From Nectonema munidae (Eukaryota > Nematomorpha > Nectonematoida > Nectonematidae), in NCBI GenBank assembly GCA_030549495.1, contig JAUIRK010000965.1, forward strand, positions 1-64,000: DNA of 64,000 bases. The letters run 5' to 3'. Of the stretch, positions 1-11,987 are shown in pieces (positions within the stretch are counted from its first letter, which is position 1; each line of letters starts with the position of its first letter). The position numbers and the translations under genes are program-made. The notes beneath the pieces were generated by a model. That model was not told where the DNA came from, did not search any database, and worked only from the letters and a program-made list of their open reading frames with translations.

Positions 1-1521
1 TATCAGCCCTTGAACAATATGCACAATTTTGCTATGTTTCACTATATTTTGGCGTGTAAAATAAAGAATGAAATATTTTTTACATTTTTTTTGCATATTC
101 ATAAAATAAACCTATTATTTAATCATACTACGGTGAAAAAATTGGGAAATAATTTTTTTTTTTTTTAAAAAATTGTAAGGGGTGACCTCTACAAAATTTT
201 CGAAAAATTTCAAACTTATCCAATTTTCTATTTTAATACCACATTTTAAAGGAAATTTTATACTGATCACGAAAATGTAAAAATATTTTAAATTAAAAAA
301 TTTTGAAATACTCTTTTTAGCCTTTGAACTTGAAAAAATGACAAAAATTCCAACTTTGACCTCAAAAAAAATTAAAAAATCAATCGATTCATTTCAAATA
401 AATTACATATTCGGAATCAGCGTATCAAACTCTATCAGAATACGTTTTAAAATTTTTGAATTTTCCATTTTTTTAATTTTCGATTTTTCAGGCCCTTTCA
501 AACGACCTCAAAATTATGACTTCACATATATTCAACAAAAAAGCAAGTTTTATATATTTTTAGAATCCTCTTATCATTCTAAATAACAATATTAACTTTA
601 ATTTATCATAAATGTTTTAATTCAAAAAAAATTCATATATATTTGTATATTTTGTATATACGTTTATAATGTACTTAATTTAACCAATCAAAAAAATTCA
701 TTTGCATTAAAAAAAATTTTCATTCTCAATATATCCAATTCAATTAATGGTTGATGGGTTTATTCATTCTTCTCAAAAAAGATAATAAATTTGTATGTTA
801 CTATTTCAAATCTATATTTTTAATAAAACAAGATTCTTTATTAAAGTTGTTTTTTTAATCTATAAATTTTGTTATTTAGATTTCTATAAATTGATACCTA
901 CTATTGATAATTTTTAAATAACTAAAGTTTATAGATTTCTATTAAATCTGAATTATTTAGTTTATAAATTTTATTTCTCAATAATAGATTTCTTTAATTT
1001 AAATTATTTAGTTTATAAATTTTATTTTTTCTAAACTCTATTAAAAATTTTATTTTTTAAGTGAGTTTTCAATAGATTTAGTACGAATCTATGTTTATTT
1101 AAATAAATAGATCTTTCTTATTTTGATTAAGGTTTTTTAGATTTTATATAGATTACATATTATTTATTTATAATGTCTGCTTTAATTTATTTTTAATGAT
1201 AATCTAAATAGATCTTTCTACCTTTCATTAATGTTTTTCAGATTTTATATAGTAAAAAATAAATTATAATCATATACTTAATTTATATTGTCTCATTTAA
1301 ATTATTTTTATGATATTCAAATTTGCTAATTCGTTATTTAAAAATAATTAAGGCTTTTCTAGAATTTATATAGTAAATTATTATAATATACTTTTTTAAT
1401 ATTCTTTCCTTTAATTTATTTTTAATGATAACCTAATTTGCTAATTTCTTTCTTTATTTTATTTTAAAATAAGTAAAGATCTCTTAGATTTTATATACTA
1501 AATTTCATGTTTTATCTTTGT
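1..1521. repeat. AT-rich arm of composite repeat, copy 1 (enters from the left)
   Basis: Very A+T-rich sequence with no convincing gene. Bases 1 to about 1080 match about 4065-5070 closely: the same order of blocks from the 'gaacaatatgcac' motif through 'tttggaatcagc' to 'aatagatttc'. This makes it the left arm of one copy of a large tandem composite repeat. The window starts inside the copy, so its true left end is not visible. Short reading frames here are by-products of low complexity. Confidence 0.7.
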
Positions 1522-2608
1522 GGGTACCAATGATCTTTCAGGGGAATAACAATCCACGGGCGTACGAATGATCTTTACGCCGGCTACCAAATGATCTTTA
1601 CGGGGGTACCAAATGATCTTTTACGTGGGTACCAAATGATCTTTTACGTGGGTACCAAATGATCTTTTACGTGGGTACCAAATGATCTTTTACGTGGGTA
1701 CCAAATGATCTTTTACGTGGGTACCAATGATCTTTTACGTGGGTACCAATGATCTTTTACGTGGGTACCAATGATCTTTTACGTGGGTACCAATGATCTT
1801 TTACGTGGGTACCAATGATCTTTTACGTGGGTACCAATGATCTTTTACGTGGGTACCAATGATCTTTTACGTGGGTACCAATGATCTTTTACGTGGGTAC
1901 CAATGATGATCTTTATAGCCGTACCAATGATCTTTACGGGTTCATTGACGGCATCTATAATCCAGGTACCAATGATTTTTTGAGTGTACCTAAAATTTCG
2001 GTACCAATGATATTTAATGGAACCTAGAATCACGGGGGTACCAATGATCTTTCACAGGACCTAGGATCACGCGTACCAATGATCTTTCACAGGACCTAGG
2101 ATCACGCGGTACCAATGATCTTTAACTGGACCTAGGATCACGCGTACCAATGATCTTTAACTGGACCTAGAATCACGCGGTACCAATGATCTTTAACTGG
2201 ACCTAGAATCACGCGGTACCAATGATCTTTAACACGGGCGATATCAATGATTAGAATAAGTGGTACCAATGATCTTTGTAGATGATTTAATGATTATTAG
2301 GGGTATCAATGATCTTTAACTGGACCTTGAATCACGGGGGTACCAATGATCTGTCACACGTCCTAGATTAAAGGTACCAATGATCTGTCACACGTCCTAG
2401 AATCACAGTACCAATGATCTGTCACACGTCCTAGAATCACAGTACCAATGATCTGTCACACGTCCTAGAATCACAGTACCAATGATCTGTCACACGTCAT
2501 AGAATCACAGTACCAATGATCTGTCACACGTCATAGAATCACAGTACCAATGATCAGTCACACGTCCTAGAATCACAGTACCAATGATCTGTCACACGTC
2601 CTAGAATT
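1522..2608. repeat. Minisatellite array A (GGTACCAATGATC core)
   Basis: Head-to-tail repeats sharing the core GGTACCAATGATC. Three sub-blocks are visible: units of about 22-23 bp ending TTTTACGTGG (about 1590-1905), units of about 36 bp ending with a 'ctggacctagaatcacgcg' type tail (about 2040-2330), and units of about 34 bp carrying CTGTCACACGTCC (about 2340-2608). Neighbouring units are nearly identical while blocks differ, as expected from local unit amplification. No protein is likely, although the array is open in some frames. Confidence 0.95.
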
Positions 2609-2642
2609 TTTAGTCCTAGATTAAGAGTATCTAGAATCCTAC

Positions 2643-2701
2643 GTCTCGAGCGAAGCGAGAGACAAACACAGGACCGTCTAGTAATAATAATAATAATAAT
2701 C
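2643..2701. repeat. Hairpin, CTAG and TAA run ending composite repeat copy 1
   Basis: A GC-rich inverted repeat at 2643-2663 (stem GTCTC/GAGAC around a GCGAAGC core) is followed 14 bp later by CTAG (2678-2681) and a run of TAA triplets. The same order closes copy 2 at 6319-6380. A hairpin a short distance before CTRR is the mark of Helitron 3' ends; calling this a Helitron relative is inference, because no Rep/helicase gene or 5' end is seen. Confidence 0.75.
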
Positions 2702-3410
2702 TATTATATAATAATATTAACGCAGGTATAGCGAATCATAGGTAGGTATATTTCACTTTTTTGCGAACCCATTTTCTTTTTAATTTCAGTGCTTAGCGTC
2801 AAAAATTTTTAAGATGAAGCCCCGTTTTCCAATTTTTTTTTTCACATATCCACCTTATTTTTCATTCTGCGTTTGTGCGTGATTGTATCATCACACCAAA
2901 TTCTCCGCAATCGCCCGAGGCAGAGATGCAAATTTTGGCATTTTTGGGCATTTTGGGCTTAGGATAATTTTTTTTTAAAATTCACACCAATCACATTAAA
3001 CTAAACATTATTATGAATAATAATTGCCCAAAAAATTTCTCTTTTTTATTTTCATTTTTTCGTGTGCGCGTCTCAAAAATCACAATTTTTCACATTTTTA
3101 ATCAAATTTTACTCATGCAAGTAAAAAATTTTTTTTTTTATTATTTTTGTGAAAGGATGCAGATTGAGTTAAATTTTATTCTAATATTTGAAATTTTTGA
3201 AAAATCTCTATTTTTCATATATTTTTTTCATTTTCCACAATTTGTCCAAAAAAAATATGCTTAAAATCACCGCATTTTATGCTTGAAACAAAATGTTATG
3301 CGAGAATTTTTTTTTAAAACATTTTAAACCACGCGCATCTTAAAGAGCATCCTTTTACCCACATTTTTCAATTATTTTTAGTTTTCAAAAAATTCAAAAT
3401 TTTTTTTTAT
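2702..3410. other. AT-rich junction sequence, no gene seen
   Basis: A+T-rich DNA with long T runs linking the end of composite copy 1 to the 331-bp unit array. Its distal part (from about 3290) already resembles the following units ('catttt aaaccacg ... cttaaagagcatcc'), so it probably holds a diverged first unit. The short open frames here are T-rich and look non-coding. Confidence 0.5.
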
Positions 3411-4071
3411 AACCCCTTGAACAACATGCACATTTTTGCCATTTTTCACTATATTTTAGCGTGTAAAATGAAGATTAAAATTTTTTTTTTCAATTTTTTT
3501 TGCACATTCATAAAATATAACTGATATTTAAACACACTATGGTGAAAAAATTTGGAAAAAAAATTTTTGATTTTTAAAAAAAAATTTTTTTGTCTAAATT
3601 TCCAAAATTTAACTTTGCAACAAAACTTTATGCGAGAAATTTTTTTAAAATCATTTTAAACCATGTCTATCTTAAAAAACATCCTTTTACCTACATTTAT
3701 GAATTATTTTTAGTTTTCAAAAAAATTCAAAATTTTTTTTATAACCCCTTGAACAATATGCACAATTTTGCCATTTTTCACTATATTTTAGCGTGTAAAA
3801 TGAAGATTAAAATTTTTTTTTCATTTTTTTTTGCACATTCATAAAATATAACTGATATTTAAACACACTATGGTTAAAAAATTTGGAAAAAATTATTTTT
3901 ATTTTTAAAAAAAAAAATTTTTTTGTCTAAATTTTAAAAATTTAACTATGGAACAAAAATGCCAGAAATTTTTTAAAAATCATTTTAAACCATGCCTATC
4001 TTAAAGAGCACCCTTTTACCTACATTTTAAATTATTTTTAGTTTTCAAATAAATTCAAAAAAAATTTTTAT
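3411..4071. repeat. Tandem units of about 331 bp
   Basis: At least two full units, 3411-3741 and 3742-4071, each begin with a 'ataaccccttgaaca' motif. Each then runs through 'tattttagcgtgtaaaatgaag', 'cacactatgg' and 'cattttaaaccat'. A further start lies at about 4071. The opening of the window (position 5 on) has the same start motif, so these units form part of each composite repeat copy. Confidence 0.8.
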
Positions 4072-5076
4072 AACACCTTGAACAATATGCACATTTTTGA
4101 CATTGTTTACTATATTTTAGCGTGTAAAATGAAGAATAAAATTATTTTTTCATTTTTTTTTTCACATTCATAATATATAATTGATATTTAAACATACTAC
4201 GGTGGAAAAATTTAGAAATAATTTTTTTAATTTTTTTGAAAAATTGTAAGGGGGTACCTTTAAAAAATTTTCGAAAAATTTTAAAATTATCCAATTTTCG
4301 ATTTTAATATCTCATTTTAAAGAAAATATTATACTGATTACGAAAATGTAAAAATATATTAAATTAAACATTTTTTAAATACTTTTTTTAGCCTTTGAGC
4401 TTGAAAAAATGACAAAAAATTCAACTTTGACCTCAAAAAAAATTAAAAAATCATTTGATTCATTTCAAACAAATTACATATTTGGAATCAGCATATCAAA
4501 CTCTATCAGAATACGCTTTTAAATTTTAATTTTTTTTTATTTTTCAATTTTCCGATTTTTCAGGCCTTTTCAGCGCGCTCAAAATTAGACTTTTATCACT
4601 TCTCATATATTCAACCAAAAATCAAGTTTTTTATATTTTTAGAATCCTCTTATCATTCTGAATAACAATATTAACTTTATTTTACCATAAATCTTTTTAT
4701 TCAAAAAAATTCATATATATATTTGTATATTTTGTATATACGTGCATAATGTACTTATTTTAACCAATCAAAAAAATTCATTTGCATTAAAAAAATTTTA
4801 CATTCTCAATATCATCAAATTCAATTAATGGCTGATGATGCGTTTATTCATTCTTCCCAAGAAAGATAATAAATTTATATGACTACTATTTCAAATCTAT
4901 ATTTTTAATAAAACAAGATTCTTTATTAAAGTTGTTTTTCTTAATTTATAAATTTAGTTTTTTTTAGATTTCTATAAATTGATACCTACTATTGATGATA
5001 ATTTTTAAACAAACTAATAGTTTTATTAATAGATTTCCTTAAAATCTAAATTATTTAGTTTATAAATTTTATTATT
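4072..5076. repeat. AT-rich arm of composite repeat, copy 2
   Basis: This block aligns by eye with window bases 1 to about 1080 (offset about 4070) with scattered substitutions and small indels. It runs directly into minisatellite array B. In copy 1 the matching arm continues another 450 bp before array A, so array B or a deletion has replaced that part. Confidence 0.75.
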
Positions 5077-6282
5077 ACGCGGTATCAATGATCTTTCACA
5101 GGACCTAGGATCACGCGGTAACTGGACCTAGAATCACGCGGTACCAATGATCTTTCACAGGATCTAAGATCACGCGGTACAAATGATTTTTAACTGGACC
5201 TAGGATCACGCGTACCAATGATCTTTAACTGGACCTAGAATCACACGGTACCAATGATCTTTAACTGGACCTAGAATCACGCGGTACCAATGATCTTTAA
5301 CTGGACCTATGAATCACAGTACCAATGATCTTTCACACGTCCTAGAATCACGCGGTACCAATGATCTTTCACAGGACCTAGGATCACGCGGTACCTAGAA
5401 TCACACGGTACGAATGATCTTTAACTGGACCTAGAATCACGCGATACCAATGATCTTTAACTGGACCTATAGGATCACGCGGTACCAATGATCTTTAACT
5501 GGACCTATAGGATCACGCGGTACCAATGATCTTTAACTGGACCTATAGGATCACGCGGTACCAATGACCTTTTACTGGACCTAGAATCACGCGGTATCAA
5601 TGATCTTTAACTGGACCTATGAATCACAGTACCAATGATCTTTCACAGGATCTAGGATCATGCGGTACCAATGATCTTTAACTGGACCTAGAATCACGCG
5701 GTACCAATGATCTTTAACTGGACCTATGAATCACAGTACCAATGATCTTTCACAGGACTTAGGATCACGCGGTATCAATGATCTTTCACACGTCCTAGAA
5801 TCACACGGTACCAATGATCTTTCACACGTCCTAGAATCACGCTGTACCAATGATCTTTAACTGGACCTAGAATCACGCGGTAGCAATGATCTTTCACACG
5901 TCCTAGAATCACACGCGGTACCAATGATCTGTCACACGTCCAAGAATCACGCGTGGCGTGCACACGCGATACCAATGATCTTTAACTGGACCTATGAATC
6001 ACAGTACCAATGATCTTTCGCAGGACCTAGGATCATGCGGTACCAATGATCTTTAACTGGACCTATGAGTCACAGTACCAATGATCTTTAACTGGACCTA
6101 GAATCACGCGGTATCAATGATCTTTAACTGGACCTATGAATCACAGTACCAATGATCTTTCACAGGACCTAGGATCACGCGGTACCAATGATCTGTCACA
6201 CGTCCTAGAATCATAGTACCAATGATCTGTCACACGTCCTAGAATCATAGTACCAATGATCTGTCACACGTGCAAGAATCAC
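5077..6282. repeat. Minisatellite array B (GGTACCAATGATC core)
   Basis: About 30 units, mostly 34-36 bp, with the GGTACCAATGATC core and alternating tails (TTTAACTGGACC, TTTCACAGGACC, CTGTCACACGTCC) followed by TAGAATCACGCG. The 22-bp form that dominates part of array A is absent. The same tail types occur in both arrays, so they share ancestry and then expanded differently. Confidence 0.95.
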
Positions 6283-6318
6283 GCGTGCAATCTTTTTGAG
6301 ATGCCTAGAATCCAAACA

Positions 6319-6392
6319 GGTCTCGAGCGAAGCGAGAGACCAAACACAGGGACCGTCTAGTAATAATAATAATAACAATAATCAATCAATCA
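6319..6392. repeat. Hairpin, CTAG and TAA run ending composite repeat copy 2
   Basis: Inverted repeat at 6319-6341 with outer stem GGTCTC/GAGACC, an inner GA/GA step and a GCGAAGC core, then CTAG at 6357-6360 and TAA-rich repeats. The flank matches the copy 1 end almost base for base. The stem is complete here and one pair shorter in copy 1. Confidence 0.75.
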
Positions 6393-6975
6393 ATATGCTT
6401 TTCACAAAAAAATGATGGATCGCTAATTGTGTAAGGCAACTATATAAAGAGCCAATAATACAACAATTTTGTACACGAGACATTTCAGTGGCTGCTAAAG
6501 AAGGTTTGCCTGCATTTACTCAACATTTTCTTATAATACCTTGTTCTAATTCATTTTGTAAACGGTGGAATCTCTCAGTTAAATTACATAACTAATACAC
6601 GAAGAAATTAGGTTTTGTTTCAATAATAAATATTAGAATTCGCAGCAGGAATTCGTAATTAAGAGCACAGCATTCTCTGTATGTAGATTCGGTTAATTCG
6701 ATTAATCAATTAATTAGTTAACGAATATATTATCGTTAATAAACATGAAAGTACATTGACAAAACTGCTAACTATGCATCTCAGTTATTAATTAACTAAA
6801 GTAACTTAAATACTTAGGTGTGTTATATAAGAAGGATTAAATACTAAAATATAAATGTTCAATTAGAACTTCCAAACAGGACCGAGAAATTTAACATATG
6901 ACCCAAAAAAATAAACATTTTAATTTATTTAAAAACAAGTAGAAGACTAAAATAAAATTTAGCTATAATTTGGCT
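6393..6975. other. Spacer between composite repeat and ABCG gene; possible core promoter
   Basis: Unique-looking sequence. A TATATAAA at about 6450-6457 lies some 30 bp before TTTCAGTGG (about 6482-6490), spacing typical of a TATA box and initiator on the plus strand, but no gene follows in that direction. For the minus-strand ABCG gene this is the 3' flank: an AATAAA (reverse complement at 6924-6929) lies 46 bp after its stop and probably directs 3' end formation. Confidence 0.3.
6924..6929 (-). promoter_or_regulatory. Likely polyadenylation signal of the ABCG gene
   Basis: AATAAA on the minus strand, 46 bp past the TGA stop of the ABCG reading frame. It is the first such hexamer downstream. 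In AT-rich DNA this hexamer is common by chance, so position is the main support. Confidence 0.5.
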
Positions 6976-8831
6976 TCATAAATAAGACTTTCGCTTAATA
7001 AACTTTAAGGAAAGGTATGAAATAGTGTTTAGCAAAATTATAAAAAGTATGGGCATGAAGATTAAAAAATATTCATTAAGCTTCCTCAAACCAAGGTGTT
7101 CGACCAGCTTTAACGAGGATACTGATGTTGCATTGGAAAAGCGGCACTCCGAAAATCTTGACTCTGATTGAGCACAAGTTATTTGATAACCTTGCGAGTA
7201 AATAATATTACGCATAAAAGTGAATGAATAATAAACACAGGATAAAAATCGCAGTGGCTGAACTATCGGAGGTATATTCTTGATTATGAAGCCAGCAAAA
7301 AGTAAAGAAAATATTGCATATAGTGTTGACATTACAGATCCTAAAATTCAAGAAATGGGAATTATTAGTTGAAAAGTGGATAAAACGAAATATAAATCAA
7401 TTTACCTATTTGCACGTTAAGAAATAAAATTCCAAAAGTAAATCCTACAGCATTCGCCCAAAGAATAGTCAAAATAATCACGAAGTATAGAATGAAAAAA
7501 CTTTGAAGATTGCTAAATTGAGTGGTAAAAAATACGATGGTATACATAGCAAAGCTTAAAAAAACTAAAATAGGAAGTTCGGATAAAACTTTGGACATGA
7601 AAAAGGCGGAGACCTTGTACAGGCTTGAATAGCGTTCTTTATAAAATATCTTGGAAATCATGGGGAAAATAAGGACGGACTGATTGATGTTTGAAAACAT
7701 GGAATAAGTGAGGATGAAGAACATAAAACCCTCTCTGTCATTAATCTTTTCTTCAGTATTGGATAAGCGAAAAAAGAGAAAGGATAAGTAGGTAGAAATT
7801 GTGATGATTTGAAAGATGTTCCAAAAGGAAAGGTAATAAGAGCGCTTAAAAATAAAATCTCTGAAGACTAACTCCCTAACTTGAACATAAAAGGAACTAC
7901 AGAATTTGTCTTTTTTCTTTGCAATTAAAGAATTGCTAGCTGACGAAATTTCAATTTTGGAAGAACTGTTTTCACAACCATTTTGCGTGATTGGTTTAGA
8001 AAAGGATTCTAATGAACAACGACTGTAAGATTGGATTTTGGCTGCTTCTAGTAGAGTTAAGGAATCATTTTCATCATACATTTTTTCAATGATAAAATCA
8101 GCAGGATTGCATTTTTGATTGAAGTAGATGCCCAAGGAGGAAAAATACTCAATGACTAAATCAGATTTCCCGAAGTAGATGAGGTCGCCATTTTTTATAA
8201 GCAAGAGATGATTAAAGAGATTGAAGATTTGTGAAGAGGGCTGGTGAATCGTTGTTATGATGGTAGTGGAATACAGTTTGCACATTTCGTGTAGTTTTTT
8301 GAACAAAAAATATGAAGTTTGTGAATCCAAGCCAGAAGTTGGCTCGTCCAGCATCAAAATGCTTGGTTTAGTGATCAATTCACAGGCGATGCTAAGGCGC
8401 TTCAACTCGCCCCCGGATAACCCGCGTTTCATTTCACTACCCACGACCGTATGCAAAGACTTTTCAAGATTTAAAATCTTGACACATTGCAGCACCTGTT
8501 GCTTCCTTTCTTTCGCAGTTAAAGAAGTTTTCAAACACGCGTAAAAGTTTATCGTTTGAAGAAGGGTCAGTTGTCCAATGAAAAGATCCTTTTGTGCAAC
8601 ATAGCTGATGTATTGCTTGGCATTTTTCTGAAGAGGCATATTCGCAAGTTTAACACTGCCTCCATTTAATTTGGTGATTCGCCCCGACAGGATGTTAAGG
8701 AGAGTAGTTTTTCCCGAGCCTGTTTCACCCATAATGGAGAGAATTGCACCTGACTTTGCATAACCACTGATGTTATTTAGAATAACCTTTTTCTTTGTTT
8801 TGAATAAAATGTTTTCAAAACTTAAATCCAT
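6976..8831 (-). CDS. ABCG-family half ATP-binding-cassette transporter, two exons
   Basis: Exons 8831-7406 and 7340-6976 join across a 65-bp GT-AG intron (7341-7405) to give 596 residues, the usual size of an ABCG half-transporter. The order is nucleotide-binding domain first, then membrane domain, as in ABCG. Visible motifs: Walker A GETGSGKTT (residues 35-43), Q-loop Q80, signature LSGGE (138-142), Walker B ILMLDEP (158-164), and the H-loop TIHQPSS (H196). Several hydrophobic spans follow from about residue 330 to the end. I take the ATG at 8831; there is only a short leader before the domain, so a further 5' exon is possible. ABCG half-transporters dimerise to export lipids, pigment precursors or xenobiotics; the substrate cannot be told here. 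Not visibly broken. Confidence 0.88.
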
Positions 8832-9075
8832 TTTCAATAGAGTAGGTGACAGGAACTTAACTCACTTCTGAAAATCTATTTAAATAGAATAAAAAAATTA
8901 TAAAAATGTTAAAAACTTAGAAATAGCCAAAAATACTATATTAAAAAACAAATAAAAATAATGGTGAAAGATTTTTTTTTATCGTAAAATGACTTCGTTA
9001 TAATATGTTTTCAATTAAAAAACGAATAGCCTTTTAATTGGTTACAGCTTTTTTGTAGCAATTTATTAAAGGATA
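8832..9075. promoter_or_regulatory. 5' flank of the ABCG gene
   Basis: AT-rich sequence upstream of the ABCG start. No clear TATA box or initiator pair was recognised. It ends at a hAT-type insertion (9084-9311), so the native promoter is either compact or lies beyond the insertion. Confidence 0.3.
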
Positions 9076-9083
9076 CTCCATTA

Positions 9084-9311
9084 TAGAGGAGACGTATCAG
9101 ATATCCGCAGCGCATAAATTTTTACATCCTCCTACCATCCTCAAAAAATGATCATTTAAACTTGAACATGGGCAATAACATCCACATCCGCAATTTCGAA
9201 CTTGCCTTTGTTTAGAATAGTTATTATGATATCCGCTTTCGCATATGTTAAAAAAATTAATATAAATTCGCATTCGCCGATACAAAAGATTTCACATCCG
9301 ATACATCTCTA
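9084..9311. mobile_element. Non-autonomous hAT element (MITE) with 8-bp target duplication
   Basis: A 228-bp element flanked by identical CTCCATTA copies (9076-9083 and 9312-9319). Termini read TAGAGGAGACGTATC at the left and, in reverse complement, TAGAGATGTATCGG at the right. The interior repeats 'atatccgc/catccgcaattt' themes. An 8-bp duplication with short inverted ends is the hAT signature. The 62-codon open frame inside is incidental. Confidence 0.9.
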
Positions 9312-9562
9312 CTCCATTATTTTGGTAGAATATTAAAAAAATTGTGGGACATAAATCTGAAAGTTTCTTCATAATACAAAAAGATAACACACTATACTTT
9401 ACACGGCGATAACAACAATTTTCTTGTAATATGAAAGAACGAACAACTAGTTTCTTAGTTAAAGGTAAAATCTATTTTGAGCAAACTGTTGCATAGAATT
9501 TTAGTTTTTTGAAATGTCTACCTTTATTTATAGGTAGGTGATTAGGTCCCAGAAAAAGATAC

Positions 9563-10790
<1,228 letters not shown>

Positions 10791-10791
10791 A

Positions 10792-11732
10792 ATGGTTTTC
10801 TCTCAAAGAAGATCTTATGAAACAGGTTATAAACTTAAAGTGATTGAATTCTCTATCGAAAACTCCATTCATGCTACGGCCAGAAAATTCAATATTATAC
10901 TAAAATGGTAAGAGATTGGAAAAGTAAAGAAAATATTTTAAAGAAATTACCTCGTAGAAAATGCGCAATGAGAAGTGGAAAAGCGCATTGGCCCATCTTG
11001 GAAGAAAATGTTTCGAATATGATTAAAGAGAAGCGTCAAAATGGTTATGTAGTAACCCAAAATCAAATTCACATTTTTGCTCTTCATGGGCAAAATTAAA
11101 TCAAGACATAGCAAAAAAATTTTAAAGCTACCAAATCATGGTGCTATAGATTTATGAAGAGAAATGGCTTTGTAATTAGAAGTCAAAATAAAGTTTTAAA
11201 CTTTCAAAAATTTATAATAAATAAACGCAAAGAATATAACTATCCACTTTCAAATATTGGAAATATGGACGAAACACCGATCTATTTTGATATGGTTGGA
11301 AATCGAACTGTTTCTTTAAAAGGGAAAAAACTATTCTTTTAAAAACGACAGGTCACGAAAAAAATATGTTTTACTGTGGTTTTAGCTTGTTTAGCAGATG
11401 GAACTAAGCTAAAACCCATGGTTATTTTTAGGCGAAAATTGATGCCAAAAATTATGTTTCCCACAAAAAATGGAAATATGCGTCCTCCTTGAATTTGTTG
11501 ACAAAGCATGGAATGACTTAAAAGGCCTTCAATTGTTGAATATTCTTTTAAAAAATGTATTTCTAATGCAATGGATGGCACTGAAGATATAATCATTTGG
11601 GAAAATGAAGACCGCGAAACTGAGATAAGAGTGTCTGATGGTGAAGATCCATATGACGACTTCTTAACTGAAGTTGATGAAGAATTGATTGATCAATTAA
11701 ACAGAACAGATTCAGAAGATAGTCTTTGCTGA
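10792..11732 (+). pseudogene. Decayed pogo/Tigger-type transposase
   Basis: Reads in three frames. From the ATG at 10792 a helix-turn-helix start (YKLKVIEFSIE, ATARKFNI) shifts frame near 10905 into VRDWKSKENILKKLPRRK, typical of pogo DNA-binding domains. KSWCYRFMKRNGFVIR follows, then the first catalytic Asp in GNMDETPIYFDM (about 11260), ACLADGTKLKPMVIF, and finally an acidic tail ending at 11732. The segment that should carry the second catalytic Asp and the 'QPLD' region is missing, so besides frameshifts and stops there is an internal deletion. A DNA transposon relic; not functional. Confidence 0.85.
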
Positions 11733-11877
11733 GTGGTGTTTTTTAAATTAAATTTTTTTTTAAAATGTTTTGTTGCGAGTTAATTTTTTCGATATATTTT
11801 CTTAAATATAGGCAATTTTTTGTAAATTAAAAAGATATTAGAAGATACGTTTTATTTAATTTTTGTATTTTTGTTAC

Positions 11878-11987
11878 CGGGTCTTATACGCCGAAAATAA
11901 GTATAATTCAATTTTTTACTTTATGTTATTTAGGGGGGTCTTATACGCCGAGGGGTCTTATAAGCCGAACTTTACGGTATTTTAAAT
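11878..11987. mobile_element. Right terminal region of the pogo-like element
   Basis: Contains three related phrases, 'gtcttatacgccga', 'gtcttatacgccgagg' and 'gtcttataagccgaac', ending 'tttacggta'. In reverse complement the end reads TACCGTAAAGTTCGGC, which resembles pogo-type termini. It belongs with the transposase remnant immediately to the left. Confidence 0.6.

Noticed and set aside
1845-2033. Minus-strand open frame in minisatellite A (and a like one at 5775-5975)
   Set aside because: Pure read-through of the repeat unit, with unit-length periodic peptide.
1522-6282. CRISPR-like array
   Set aside because: Units lack unique spacers of constant length and the DNA is eukaryotic; it is a minisatellite.
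8257-8544. 95-codon plus-strand frame
   Set aside because: Antisense to the conserved nucleotide-binding domain of the ABCG gene.
9097-9285. Cysteine-rich 62-codon minus-strand frame
   Set aside because: It lies wholly inside the hAT MITE 9084-9311 and has no homology I know.
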